DNA of 61,512 nucleotides, taken from contig JAAELL010000610.1 of assembly GCA_024226735.1 (NCBI GenBank), positions 1 to 61,512 on the forward strand, read 5' to 3'. Shown in pieces: positions 53,454 through 61,512 of this stretch. This stretch comes from a bacterium (lineage in GTDB: Bacteria > Planctomycetota > UBA1135 > GCA-002686595). The position numbers and the translations under genes are program-made. The notes under the pieces were generated by a model. That model saw only the letters and a list, made by a program, of their open reading frames with translations. It was not told where the DNA came from and did no database searches. Within the stretch, counting starts at the first letter, position 1; each line of letters opens with the position of its first letter.

Positions 53454-55238
53454 TTGCAGGAATTCCTCGCCCGCCTGCGTTCCGAGGGTGAGCTCGTCGA
53501 GGTCGATGTCGAAGTCGATCGTGAGCTCGAGGCCGCCGAGGTGCACCGCCGCGTCATCGCAGCCGGCGGGCCGGCTGTCTTGTTTCGAAACGTCCGTGGC
53601 GCCGAGTTCCCGCTCGTCACCGGGCTCTTCGGAACCCGGCGCCGCGTCGAGCTCGCCTTCGGGTCGCGGCCAGAGGCCCTGATCACCCGCGCCGCCAAGC
53701 TGCCCGAAGAGCTGATGCCACCGTCGCCGCGGAGCCTGTGGCAGCAGCGCGGCCTGTTCGCGGACCTCGCCAAGATCGGCCTGAAGCGCCGCGGCCGCGG
53801 GCCGGTCACCGAGGTCGTGTCGAACCCGGCGCGCCTCACGCGGCTCCCCGCGCTCAAGACGTGGGCGCGCGACGGCGGCCGCTTCATCACTCTGCCACTC
53901 GTCTACACCGAGCATCCCGAAACGGGTGGACACAACCTCGGGATGTACCGCATCCAGCTCGCGGACGACGACACGGCGGGACTGCACATGCAGATCGGCA
54001 AGGGCGGCGGGTTCCACCTCGACGCCGCCGAACGCCTCGGTCGCGCGTTTCCCGTCAACGTCCACGTGGGCGGTCCGCCGGCCCTGATGCTCGGCGCGAT
54101 CGCGCCGCTGCCGGAGAACGCTCCCGAGCTCTTGCTGACGAGCCTGATGCTCGGCAAGCGCCTGGAGCTCGCGCGCAACCCCGCCGGGCCACTCCCGGTC
54201 GTCGCGCGCGCCGAGATGTGCCTGGTCGGCGAAGTCGCGCCCGGTGCGCGCCGGCCGGAGGGACCGTTCGGCGATCACTACGGCTACTACTCCGAGACGC
54301 ACGACTATCCGTGGTTCACGTGCAAGGCGCTGTTGTCGCGCAAGGATGCGGTGTTTCCGGCAACGGTCGTCGGCAAGCCGCGGCAGGAGGACTTCTTCAT
54401 CGGGGACTACCTGCAGGAGCTCATGTCCCCACTGTTTCCGGTCGTCATGCCGTCGGTCGTGGATCTGTGGAGCTACGGAGAAACGGGCTACCACTCGCTG
54501 TCCGCCGCCGTGGTACGCGAGCGCTACAAGCGCGAAGCGATGGTCTCGGGCTTTCGCATTCTCGGCGAGGGTCAGCTCTCCCTCACCAAGTTCCTCCTCT
54601 TGACGGACCGCGCGGTCGATCTGCGCGACTTCGCGGCGACGCTCTCGCACGTGCTCGCGCGCGCCGATTTCCGCACGGATCTCTTCGTGTTCTCGAACCT
54701 GTCGATGGACTCGCTCGACTACGCCGGACCGCGGATCAACGAGGGATCGAAAGGGATCTTGCTCGGGACCGGCGAGCCGATCCGCGTGCTGCGGACCGAG
54801 TTCAGCGGCACGCCGGGGCCCGCCATTCGCCGCGTCGAGGTCTTCACGGCGGGCTGCCTCGTGGTCGAGACGGCAAGCTACGAAGAGGATGAGGACGCGC
54901 CCTCAAAGGTCGCGCGCGACCCGGCCCTCGCCGACTGGCCGCTCCTCGTCGTAACGGACGATGCACGCCGCGCGGCACGCAGCGCGATGAACTTCCTGTG
55001 GACGACGTTCACGCGCTTCGACCCGGCCTCCGACCTCTACGCCGCCGCGATCGACACCGTGCACCACCACGTTTCCTTCTCGCCGCCGATCGTCATCGAC
55101 GCCCGGATGAAGCCGAGCTACCCCGAAGAGCTGTTCTGCGACGAGGACACGGCCAAGCGCGTCGACGAGCGTTGGCGCGAGTACTTCCCCGCGCGGTCGG
55201 TCGAGATGGGTGATTCCGACCGCGCCCACTTGGATTGA
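53454..55238 (+). CDS. UbiD-family prenylated-FMN decarboxylase
   Basis: The 594-residue protein belongs to the UbiD family, which (with the UbiX-made prenyl-FMN cofactor) decarboxylates aromatic or alpha,beta-unsaturated acids such as the quinone precursor. Family signatures are GGHNLGMYRIQ, the cofactor-binding region MQIGKGGGFH, and RRPEGPFGDHYGYYSETHDYP with active-site acids. Start is unclear: TTG at 53454 gives QEFLARLRSEGELV, matching the family N-terminus, and no ATG is available between it and an in-frame stop at 53417. No ubiX is in the window. Whether it serves quinone synthesis or an aromatic pathway is open. Confidence 0.87.
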   Translation: MQEFLARLRSEGELVEVDVEVDRELEAAEVHRRVIAAGGPAVLFRNVRGAEFPLVTGLFGTRRRVELAFGSRPEALITRAAKLPEELMPPSPRSLWQQRGLFADLAKIGLKRRGRGPVTEVVSNPARLTRLPALKTWARDGGRFITLPLVYTEHPETGGHNLGMYRIQLADDDTAGLHMQIGKGGGFHLDAAERLGRAFPVNVHVGGPPALMLGAIAPLPENAPELLLTSLMLGKRLELARNPAGPLPVVARAEMCLVGEVAPGARRPEGPFGDHYGYYSETHDYPWFTCKALLSRKDAVFPATVVGKPRQEDFFIGDYLQELMSPLFPVVMPSVVDLWSYGETGYHSLSAAVVRERYKREAMVSGFRILGEGQLSLTKFLLLTDRAVDLRDFAATLSHVLARADFRTDLFVFSNLSMDSLDYAGPRINEGSKGILLGTGEPIRVLRTEFSGTPGPAIRRVEVFTAGCLVVETASYEEDEDAPSKVARDPALADWPLLVVTDDARRAARSAMNFLWTTFTRFDPASDLYAAAIDTVHHHVSFSPPIVIDARMKPSYPEELFCDEDTAKRVDERWREYFPARSVEMGDSDRAHLD

Positions 55239-55253
55239 GGCGCGCGAGCCGAC

Positions 55254-55422
55254 TCAGGAGCCGCTCGCGATCGAGGGGACCTGCTGGCGCCGAACGACCG
55301 CGCCCTCGAGGAGGTAGATCAGGTCCTCGATGCGCCTTGTCGACTTCGACGGTCTGGGCGGTGGCGATGCCGGCACCGAACGCGAAGATGGCGCCGAGGT
55401 GCGACGTACGGATGAGGAACAT
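55254..55422 (-). pseudogene. Small secreted ORF with apparent frameshift
   Basis: A frame starting at 55422 (MFLIRTSHLGAIFAFGAGIA, a plausible signal peptide) reads TAQTVEVDKAHRG and then loses sense, while the next frame from about 55340 reads IEDLIYLLEGAVVRRQQVPS and stops at 55254. Joining them needs a 1-base shift. This could be a decayed small gene, a sequencing error, or chance. No family is recognised. The rest of the 55239-55567 interval shows nothing else. Confidence 0.3.
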
Positions 55423-55567
55423 CTGGGATTGGCCTTGGTTTCAGTTGGGATACTGTCTTGCCGTGACGCCCCCAATGCCGTCGGCCGCGGTGAACCGTGA
55501 ATGAGCTGACGATCAAAGCTGGATGAATGCCGCTGCACCAAGATCTACTCTTCCCACGTCGCCCTTC

Positions 55568-56659
55568 ATGATTCCCTTGAGATCGCTCTGGACGCCGGCA
55601 TGCGCGGTGCTCTTTGCCGGTGTCACGCTCGGGCAGGAGTTCACCGCGCGATTGATGTACGACGCGATCGAGAGTGGCGGCGATACGCTCGACGACACGG
55701 CGCGCTTCCGCCGCCAACGCCTGATGGCCAACTGGCGAGAGGGTCGATTCCGCGTCCGCGCCCAAGCGGAGTTCGCTGGCGACGCGCGCTTCCTCGAGCT
55801 CTACGGCGAACTCGACGAACTTCCCCTTGGCAGCCTGCGCGTCGGACACTTCCGCGAACCGCAGGGCCTCGAGGCGAACACGAGCAGCGCCTACTCGAGC
55901 TTTCTCGAGCGGGCGGCGCCGATCGACGCCTTCACGCCGGGCCGTAGCCAAGGAGTGCGCGTCGCAGGCCAGCGGGGCGGCTGGGGTTGGGGCGCGGGCG
56001 TCTTCCGCACGGCCGATGACGTCGACGCCGAACATGGGGACGGTCGCTCGTTCACCGGCCGGCTCACGCGCACGTTCGGCGACGTCGAGCCGGCGGAGAC
56101 GCTCGTGCACGCCGGTCTCTCCGCGAGCCTGCTGGACCCAGGCGACGATCCGGTGCGCCTGCGCGCGCGCGCCGGCACGAATCTGGCGCCACGGCTGATC
56201 GATACCGGCGACCTCGCCGTACGCGACCAGCAGACTCTCGGGCTCGAAGCAGCCTGGCGTAGCGGCCCCGTCTCGGTTCAAGCCGAGTCACTCGTCACAT
56301 GGCTCGACCTCGAACAAGAGGGGTCCGCTCAGCTCGCCGGCACGTACGCGCAGCTCACTTACACGTTGACCGGGGAAGGCCGGCGCTACTCGCGCTCGCG
56401 CGCCGCGTTCCTGGGCATCGAGCCGACGACGTCGACGCTCGAGGGCGGGTCCGGAGCATGGGAGCTCGCCGCCCGAATCGCGCGCACGGACCTTTCCGAC
56501 GGCTCCGTGCGCGGCGATCGCCAGGACGACTACACGCTCGGCGTCAACTGGTATTGGACCGATCGGGCGCGCGCGATGCTCGAGTGGGTCCACGTCGAGA
56601 TCGATGAGGCGGGCGAGGACGAAGACTTCTTGCTCCTGCGCCTGCAGCTCGGCTTCTGA
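55568..56659 (+). CDS. Phosphate-selective porin-like outer-membrane protein
   Basis: The 363-residue protein has a signal peptide (about 1-22, ending LGQ) and then alternating beta strands of an outer-membrane barrel, ending in the terminal phenylalanine LQLGF needed for barrel insertion. It resembles the OprO/OprP phosphate-selective porin group: RFRVRAQAEFAGD, RVGHFREPQGLEANTSSAYSS, and TLGVNWYWTDRARAMLEWVHV near the end. OprO/P proteins admit phosphate or polyphosphate. It stands tail-to-tail against phoR, consistent with control by PhoB under phosphate limitation. The ATG at 55568 gives the signal peptide. Confidence 0.8.
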   Translation: MIPLRSLWTPACAVLFAGVTLGQEFTARLMYDAIESGGDTLDDTARFRRQRLMANWREGRFRVRAQAEFAGDARFLELYGELDELPLGSLRVGHFREPQGLEANTSSAYSSFLERAAPIDAFTPGRSQGVRVAGQRGGWGWGAGVFRTADDVDAEHGDGRSFTGRLTRTFGDVEPAETLVHAGLSASLLDPGDDPVRLRARAGTNLAPRLIDTGDLAVRDQQTLGLEAAWRSGPVSVQAESLVTWLDLEQEGSAQLAGTYAQLTYTLTGEGRRYSRSRAAFLGIEPTTSTLEGGSGAWELAARIARTDLSDGSVRGDRQDDYTLGVNWYWTDRARAMLEWVHVEIDEAGEDEDFLLLRLQLGF

Positions 56660-56678
56660 CAAGCGTTGCGCGCGAGCG

Positions 56679-58433
56679 TCAACCGATCAACGGCACGCGA
56701 ACGCGGAACGTGCTGCCCTTGCCGACCTCGCTCTCGACGCTGACGTCGCCATTCATCGCCAGCACCAGGTGCTTGACGATCGATAGGCCCAGGCCGGTCC
56801 CGCCGAGCTCCCGCGAGCGGGCCTTGTGGACACGGTAGAAGCGCTCGAAGATCCGCTCGAGGTCCTCCTTCGGAATGCCGAACCCGGTGTCGCGCACCTC
56901 GAGCGTCGCGTGGCTCGCGTCGCACCGCAGCGTCGCGGTGACGTGTCCCCCCTCCGGCGTGTACTTGATCGCGTTGTCGACCAGGTTGCCCGTGACCTGC
57001 GTGAGCGACTCGCGGTCGCCCGCGACGCGCACGGGCTCGGACGGGACCTCCACCTGGCAGGTGACGCCATTGCCACGCACGTCGTCCTCCGAGCGCTTGA
57101 CGGACTCGGCGAGGACGCCAACCCAGTCGACGCTGACCAGCGCTAGTCCGCCTTCTCGTTCCTCGATGCGAGCGAGGCTCAGAAGATCGGCGACGAGGTG
57201 GTTGAGGCGCTGAACGTTCGACTCGATCTTCTCGAGGAAGCGACGGTTGTTGGCCTCGTCCTCGAGCGCGCCGTCGAGCAGCGTCTCGACGTAGCCCCGG
57301 ATCGAGGTCAGGGGAGTCTTGAGCTCGTGCGAGACGTTCGCGACGAAGTCGCGGCGGATGCTCTCGAGGCGCTTGAGCTCAGTCATGTCGTCGAAGACGA
57401 GCACGACGCCGCTCTCGTCGTCCGAGCGGTAGCGATGCGCGGTGACCAGGAGCTTCATCTCGCGCCCGTCCTTGTCGAACGAGAGCTCGGCCCGGGCGGC
57501 GTCGTCGCCGCGCCGCGCCTCCTCCAGGACCGCATCGAGCCCGGCGAGGCGCACGGCCTGTCGCAACCGCGTGCCCTTCTGAACGTCGTGACGCCCGCCA
57601 AAGAGCCGGCGCGCGGCGTTGTTCGAGAACGCGATCCGGTCGTCGCTGTCGATCGCGACGACGCCTTCGATCATGCCGGCCAGCATCGCGCGCAGCTGGG
57701 CTTCATCGGAGGAGACCGAGCGGATGCGCTCGGTGATCTCGATGCCGAGCCGGTTGAGCGCGTCGGCGAGGATGCCGAGCTCGTCGCTCGACGGGCACAC
57801 GCGCACGTCGTAGTTGCCGCCCAGAATGCCCTCGGCGGCATTTGTCATCTCGGTGACCGGGGCCGTGATGCGGCCCGCGATCACAACGCCGACACCGAGC
57901 GCCAGGATCGATCCGATCAGCGCCCCAACGAGGACACGGTGCGTGGTGGCCGCGAGCAGCTCGTCGACGTCCTCGGTCGGCATCGACACGCGGACCGCGC
58001 GCGAGTCGTCGCGCGAATGGGCGACGTAGAACATCTCGCGCTCCAGCGTCCGGCTCCTGCGCACCCCGCGCCCGAAACCTTGCTCGAGCGCCTCTTGCAC
58101 CTCTCGGCGGTCGAGGTGGCTCTCCATGTTCGACGGATCCTCGTGCGTGTCGACGCTGACGGCACCGTCGCGGTCGATGACGGTGACCCGCACGCCCGTG
58201 CGGTCGGCGTAGTCCTGCGCAGCGCGGCGCACGCCCTCGATGAGCAGGGGGTCCGCGGCCTCGTCGACGAAGTGCCACGAGCCGATCGCCTGTGCGCGCA
58301 ACGAGCTCTCGAGACGGTCGAGCAGCGAGGACCGCAAACGACCCGCCACGAGCAGACCGATCACGACGGCCGTCAGCGCGACGAGCGCGGCGTACGACGC
58401 GTAGAGTCTCCAGAAGAATCGTGACCGGAACAT
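56679..58433 (-). CDS. phoR: Phosphate-regulon-type sensor histidine kinase PhoR
   Basis: The 584-residue membrane kinase has two helices (about 9-31 and 167-187) enclosing a periplasmic sensor domain, a HAMP linker (188-240), a PAS domain (245-345), the phosphoacceptor motif VSHELKTP with H369 and the ATPase motifs DNAIKYTPEGG, DTGFGIP and GGTGLGLSIVKHLV. This architecture (periplasmic domain, HAMP, PAS, HisKA) is that of PhoR. It should phosphorylate the response regulator encoded just upstream on the same strand. The adjacent porin supports a phosphate role. Confidence 0.82.
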   Translation of the reverse strand: MFRSRFFWRLYASYAALVALTAVVIGLLVAGRLRSSLLDRLESSLRAQAIGSWHFVDEAADPLLIEGVRRAAQDYADRTGVRVTVIDRDGAVSVDTHEDPSNMESHLDRREVQEALEQGFGRGVRRSRTLEREMFYVAHSRDDSRAVRVSMPTEDVDELLAATTHRVLVGALIGSILALGVGVVIAGRITAPVTEMTNAAEGILGGNYDVRVCPSSDELGILADALNRLGIEITERIRSVSSDEAQLRAMLAGMIEGVVAIDSDDRIAFSNNAARRLFGGRHDVQKGTRLRQAVRLAGLDAVLEEARRGDDAARAELSFDKDGREMKLLVTAHRYRSDDESGVVLVFDDMTELKRLESIRRDFVANVSHELKTPLTSIRGYVETLLDGALEDEANNRRFLEKIESNVQRLNHLVADLLSLARIEEREGGLALVSVDWVGVLAESVKRSEDDVRGNGVTCQVEVPSEPVRVAGDRESLTQVTGNLVDNAIKYTPEGGHVTATLRCDASHATLEVRDTGFGIPKEDLERIFERFYRVHKARSRELGGTGLGLSIVKHLVLAMNGDVSVESEVGKGSTFRVRVPLIG

Positions 58434-58473
58434 CGTGCGCTCGGCGGCGAGCCGCCCGAATCCAGCCTAGCAG

Positions 58474-58485
58474 CTAGTGGTGTGA
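58474..58485 (+). repeat. Solo terminus of the CTAG palindromic element family
   Basis: The exact 12-bp family terminus CTAGTGGTGTGA sits between phoR and phoB, 10 bp past the phoB stop codon. No opposite arm or core follows, so it is either the remnant of a lost element or an independent site. A chance exact match in 61 kb is improbable (about 1 in 140 over both strands by base count). Confidence 0.5.
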
Positions 58486-58494
58486 GTCCTTTGC

Positions 58495-59175
58495 TCAATC
58501 ACGGCACTTGTAGCCGACGCCACGCACGGTCGCGATCAGGTCGGAGCTGGAGCCCAGCTTCTTGCGAATCGAGCTGACGTGCACGTCGACGTTGCGCTCG
58601 AGGATCAGCGTCTCGCCAGCGGTGATGCCGTCGACGAGCTCCTCGCGCGAGTACACGCGTCCGGGGTAAGAGGCGAGCCTCCAGAGCAGCCGGAACTCGG
58701 CGCGCGTCAGCGGCACCAGCTCGCCTTCGACGTGGCACTCGAAGCGGTCGCTGTCGATCGATACGCCGTGCAGCTCGATGCGAGTCTTCTGCACCGGCGC
58801 CTTGCCACGCCGCAGGACGGCGCGGATGCGCGCGGTCAGCTCGCGCGGACTGAAGGGCTTGGTGACGTAGTCGTCGGCCCCCATCTCCAGGCCGAGGACG
58901 ACATCGCTCTCCTCGCCTTTCGCCGTGACCATGAGGACCGGCACACCCGCGGTCTGCTCGTCGCGCTTGAGAGCGCGGCAAACCTCCAAACCGTCCATGC
59001 CCGGCATCATCAGGTCGAGCAGGATCAGGCCGGGCTTGCGCCGGCGAGCCTCCTGGAGGCCGCTCTCGCCGTCTCTGGCGGTCCGGACCTTGTAACCCTC
59101 GCGTTCCAGGTTGTACTGGACGAGCTCGACGATATCGGGATCGTCCTCGATGATCAGGATCGTGTCTTTCGCCAT
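58495..59175 (-). CDS. phoB: OmpR/PhoB-family response regulator
   Basis: The 226-residue response regulator has a receiver domain with phosphoacceptor D54 (LLDLMMPG), the acidic pair E10/D11 and the KPFSPREL switch lysine. A winged-helix DNA-binding domain of the OmpR/PhoB type follows (LTRAEFRLLWRLASYPGRVYSREELV). With the neighbouring PhoR kinase and porin it most likely controls the phosphate regulon. The ATG at 59175 (MAKDTILIIEDD) begins the receiver domain directly; an upstream ATG at 59211 is less likely. Confidence 0.85.
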   Translation of the reverse strand: MAKDTILIIEDDPDIVELVQYNLEREGYKVRTARDGESGLQEARRRKPGLILLDLMMPGMDGLEVCRALKRDEQTAGVPVLMVTAKGEESDVVLGLEMGADDYVTKPFSPRELTARIRAVLRRGKAPVQKTRIELHGVSIDSDRFECHVEGELVPLTRAEFRLLWRLASYPGRVYSREELVDGITAGETLILERNVDVHVSSIRKKLGSSSDLIATVRGVGYKCRD

Positions 59176-59371
59176 GGTGCGCGGCGCGACAGCGCGAAGG
59201 GCTGTTCTCATACTCGAACCGTAGGGTGACGGAGTGAAGGACCTTCTGTCGGGGAGTCAAGAATTGATGAAGGTGCCCGCCCCTCGTGGGGGCTCGAAAT
59301 GGCCGCGTGGGCCGTCACGTATGCGAATCGCATGCGAATCCAGGACCGAACGCCCCACGCGAGGACCCGCC

Positions 59372-60277
59372 ATGCTCCTGACCCTCCAATCCGTACTGCC
59401 GACCCTCTTCGTCCTGTTACTTGGCTGCTCGCGCCCCCTCCCGGCTGAGGAAGCGCCGATCGGATCCCCGACTGAGCCGGCCGCGGACGCCGCCCGGCCG
59501 AGCCCGGGCCCGGCCGACGTCCAGGAGCCCGCCGCGGAATCCGCGCCACCCGGCTTCGATCACGAGCACGCCCTGTTCACCGAAGTCCTCGCGCAGTTCG
59601 TTGCCGGAGACTCGGTCGACTACGCCGCGCTGAAGAAGGACCGCAAGAAGCTCGACCGCTACGTCGCGGCGCTGGAAGCCGTGAAGCCCGCCGAGCTGGC
59701 GAAGTGGAAGCGCGAGGAGCGCTACGCGTTCTGGATCAACGTCTACAACGCCCACGTCCTGAAGCTGATCATCGACAACTACCCGGTGAAGAGCATCAAG
59801 GACATCGGCAGCCTCGTGAAGCGCGTCTGGAACAAGGAGTTCATCGATCTGGAGGGATTCCACCCCGAGGGCAAAAAGGACCTCTTGAGCCTCGACGACG
59901 TCGAGCACAAGATCCTGCGCCCACGCTTCAAGGACGCGCGCGTCCACGCGGCGGTCAACTGCGCATCGGTGAGCTGCTCCCCCCTGCGAGCCGAGGCATT
60001 CGTGGCGGCGCGACTCGACGCGCAGCTGGACGAGCAGGTTCGCGCGTGGCTCGCCGACCCCCAGCGCAACCGCTTCGACAAGGAGCGCCGGACGCTGCAC
60101 CTGTCGAAGATCTTCGACTGGTTCGAGGCGGACTTCCGCCGCGACGGCGGGAGCGTCGTGGGCTGGATCGCGCGCTTCGCCCCCGCCGCGGAGAAGGCCT
60201 GGATCAGCACCGGAGACACCCCCAAGGTCAGGCACCTGAGCTACTCCTGGAAGCTCAACGACGCACCGGCGAAATAG
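59372..60277 (+). CDS. DUF547 domain lipoprotein
   Basis: The 301-residue product starts with a lipoprotein signal and lipobox LLGC (cysteine at about residue 19), then a Pro/Ala-rich linker, and a DUF547 domain: FDHEHALFTEVLAQFV, YAFWINVYNAHVLKLI and HAAVNCASVSCSPL. DUF547 is structurally cysteine-protease-like, but its activity is unproven. The His-Ala-Ala-Val-Asn-Cys block is intact. It lies divergent to phoB, about 200 bp away, and could be in the phosphate response, though nothing in the sequence shows this. Confidence 0.85.
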   Translation: MLLTLQSVLPTLFVLLLGCSRPLPAEEAPIGSPTEPAADAARPSPGPADVQEPAAESAPPGFDHEHALFTEVLAQFVAGDSVDYAALKKDRKKLDRYVAALEAVKPAELAKWKREERYAFWINVYNAHVLKLIIDNYPVKSIKDIGSLVKRVWNKEFIDLEGFHPEGKKDLLSLDDVEHKILRPRFKDARVHAAVNCASVSCSPLRAEAFVAARLDAQLDEQVRAWLADPQRNRFDKERRTLHLSKIFDWFEADFRRDGGSVVGWIARFAPAAEKAWISTGDTPKVRHLSYSWKLNDAPAK

Positions 60278-60487
60278 GCTCACCCATTGCCATTTCAGAG
60301 GATGCCGCATTGTCTCAATAAGGGACTCCCTAGGTACGTGCCGGGCGCGCAGTCACCGTAAGCGCGCTTCCAACTCAACTTTGTAGCGGAACAGGTTGGG
60401 TGCTCGCGGGTCCACGAGAGCGAGGCGAGGCTGCGCCATCGTCAAGGGGACTTCCTATATTTTCCGTGTTCGGGTACCGTTGGATCG

Positions 60488-60510
60488 ACCTGTATGCGTA
60501 CGCATCAGGT
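60488..60510. promoter_or_regulatory. Large palindrome upstream of the secreted protein gene
   Basis: The 12-bp perfect palindrome ATGCGTACGCAT (60494-60505) is flanked by ACCTG and CAGGT, giving a 23-bp near-palindrome with a single extra T. It lies 66 bp before the ATG at 60576. It could be an operator or a leader hairpin. A TATATT at 60456-60461 upstream could be a -10 box, though no clear -35 pairs with it. Confidence 0.45.
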
Positions 60511-60575
60511 TCAAGCCTAGGGCCATCTCTCGGAGCCCCGGGTCTCTCAGCCACCTCCTAAGGAGTTCAGAAGTA

Positions 60576-61512
60576 ATGCAATTCAGCTCGATGAAGGGTG
60601 CCCTCGCGGCAGCGGCATTCGCCTCTCTCGTCGGCTCCGCCGGTGCTCAAGATTGGTCCGACAACTTCGACAGCTACTCCAACGGCGCCGCCGTTGACCC
60701 GGGCGGCTCCGGAAACCCCGGCAACCTCGGCCTCTGGGAGGCCTGGAGCTCCGGCATCGGTTCGTCGACCGTCTCGGTCGGCCCGCCGGTCGCGAACTCG
60801 GCACCCCACAGCCTCTCCAACAACCCCGGTGCCGACACGATCGGCAACTACGCGGCCTCGGGCTCGAACCCGACGAGCGGTCGTTGGATCTTCGATGGCA
60901 TGGTCTACCACCCGTCGGCCTTCATGGGTCGTACGTACTGGATCATGCTCAACACGTATACCGTCGGCGGGCCTTACAGCTGGTCGATCCAGACGTACTT
61001 CGACGGGACGCAAAACCTGGTCGACTGCGACTGCAACGGCATGAACGACCCGGCCGGCCCGCAGATCCTGGTGCGTGACGCGTGGACCCCGATTCTGGGC
61101 GAGATCGACCTCGACGCCGACACTGTCGACGTGTCCTACAACAACGCGTCGCTGACGGCGGGCGCGGGCTACGTCTGGACGACCGGCGTGTTCGGCGCCA
61201 GCTCGGGCATCCTCGAGATCCAGGCCCTCGACCTGTATCCGGACGTCCCGGGCAACCCGTCGACGACCGAGATGTACTACGACGATCTGGTCCTGCGTCC
61301 CGAGACGGGCGAGCTGGGCACAGACGACCCGGTCTGCAGTCCGCTGTCGAACAGCACCGGCAACACCGGCAACCTGACTCTCGTCGGCACCGGCGTCGCG
61401 GGCGACGACATGGCAGGCACCGTCACTGGCGGCGTTCCCGGTCAGTTCGGCTACGTGATCTGGGGTCCGAACCCGGGTCTCTACATCGTACCGCCCACCT
61501 CGAGCGGCATCA
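60576..61512 (+). CDS. Secreted planctomycete protein, cut by window end
   Basis: The 312 visible codons have no stop before the window ends. A strong AAGGAG site precedes the ATG. The product starts with a signal peptide (about 1-24, ending AGA-Q). Residues 25-250 are a lectin-like or carbohydrate-binding beta-sandwich (WSDNFDSYSNGAAVDP, YYDDLVLRPETGE). From about residue 250 it enters the phylum's C-terminal domain (NSTGNTGNLTLVGTG, GQFGYVIWG), as in the genes at 6104 and 13842, but in a variant form (GQFGYVI). The C-terminus is outside the window. Codon use and the strong ribosome binding site suggest high expression. Confidence 0.75.
   Translation, partial: MQFSSMKGALAAAAFASLVGSAGAQDWSDNFDSYSNGAAVDPGGSGNPGNLGLWEAWSSGIGSSTVSVGPPVANSAPHSLSNNPGADTIGNYAASGSNPTSGRWIFDGMVYHPSAFMGRTYWIMLNTYTVGGPYSWSIQTYFDGTQNLVDCDCNGMNDPAGPQILVRDAWTPILGEIDLDADTVDVSYNNASLTAGAGYVWTTGVFGASSGILEIQALDLYPDVPGNPSTTEMYYDDLVLRPETGELGTDDPVCSPLSNSTGNTGNLTLVGTGVAGDDMAGTVTGGVPGQFGYVIWGPNPGLYIVPPTSSGI

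Noticed and set aside
60420..60560. Region checked for a tRNA because of a GGTTCAAGCC stretch
   Set aside because: No acceptor stem, anticodon arm or D-arm pairing could be assembled around it.

Overview
The window (61.5 kb, high GC) most likely comes from the chromosome of a member of the Planctomycetota. This rests on several secreted proteins that end in, or carry, a C-terminal domain I associate with this phylum (a GQFGYFL-type core, then GSQG, then a WNFQ.WYRD..P..TSN signature), a DUF1501/DUF1800 gene pair, large secreted beta-helix and FG-GAP proteins, and an 11-gene nuo cluster without nuoEFG. Phylum assignment is inference; there is no rRNA gene. Most coding density is ordinary housekeeping, and I see no tRNA, rRNA, CRISPR array, transposase or phage gene.

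Layout. 0-6 kb: leucine-dehydrogenase-like enzyme, Rieske ferredoxin, DinG-like helicase overlapping prmA. 6-16 kb: accessory surface region with a secreted anchor-type protein, a fibronectin-like 3' gene remnant, two tandem beta-helix paralogues, a lipoprotein with two retropepsin-like domains, a PEP-CTERM-type glycosyltransferase/methyltransferase pair and a mosaic FG-GAP/C-type-lectin/Calx-beta protein. 16-18 kb: winged-helix regulator divergent from a trypsin-like protease, with a palindrome between them. 18-29 kb: nuoA-B-C-D-H-I-J-K-L-M-N, all on the minus strand, with a good sigma70-type promoter upstream. 29.6-37 kb: a radical-SAM-derived protein that has lost the cluster cysteines, an ABC ATPase, a hotdog thioesterase and hydrolase pair, and two polytopic membrane proteins. 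37-49 kb: RluA-type pseudouridine synthase, rpsU, recD2, a GNAT protein, rarA, a SpoU methyltransferase, rsgA, a DUF2752 protein, a beta-helix protein, folC and a Nudix-like protein. 49-53 kb: a broken sigma-factor/regulatory-domain locus and the DUF1501/DUF1800 pair. 53-61.5 kb: a UbiD-family decarboxylase, a phosphate-selective-type porin next to phoR-phoB, a DUF547 lipoprotein and a secreted protein cut by the window end.

The most unusual feature is a family of CTAG-bounded palindromic elements (copies at 1-140, 5982-6074, 8765-8947 and 49682-49848, plus a single 12-bp terminus at 58474). They share the terminus CTAGTGGTGTGA, come in two arm types and in long and core-less forms, and tend to sit directly after stop codons. 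The copy at 49682 lies exactly at the junction of a 3'-truncated sigma factor and a 5'-truncated regulatory-domain protein, which implies insertion or recombination. The second point of interest is the radical-SAM-like protein at 29615-30352 that keeps the family's sequence framework but has no CX3CX2C motif.
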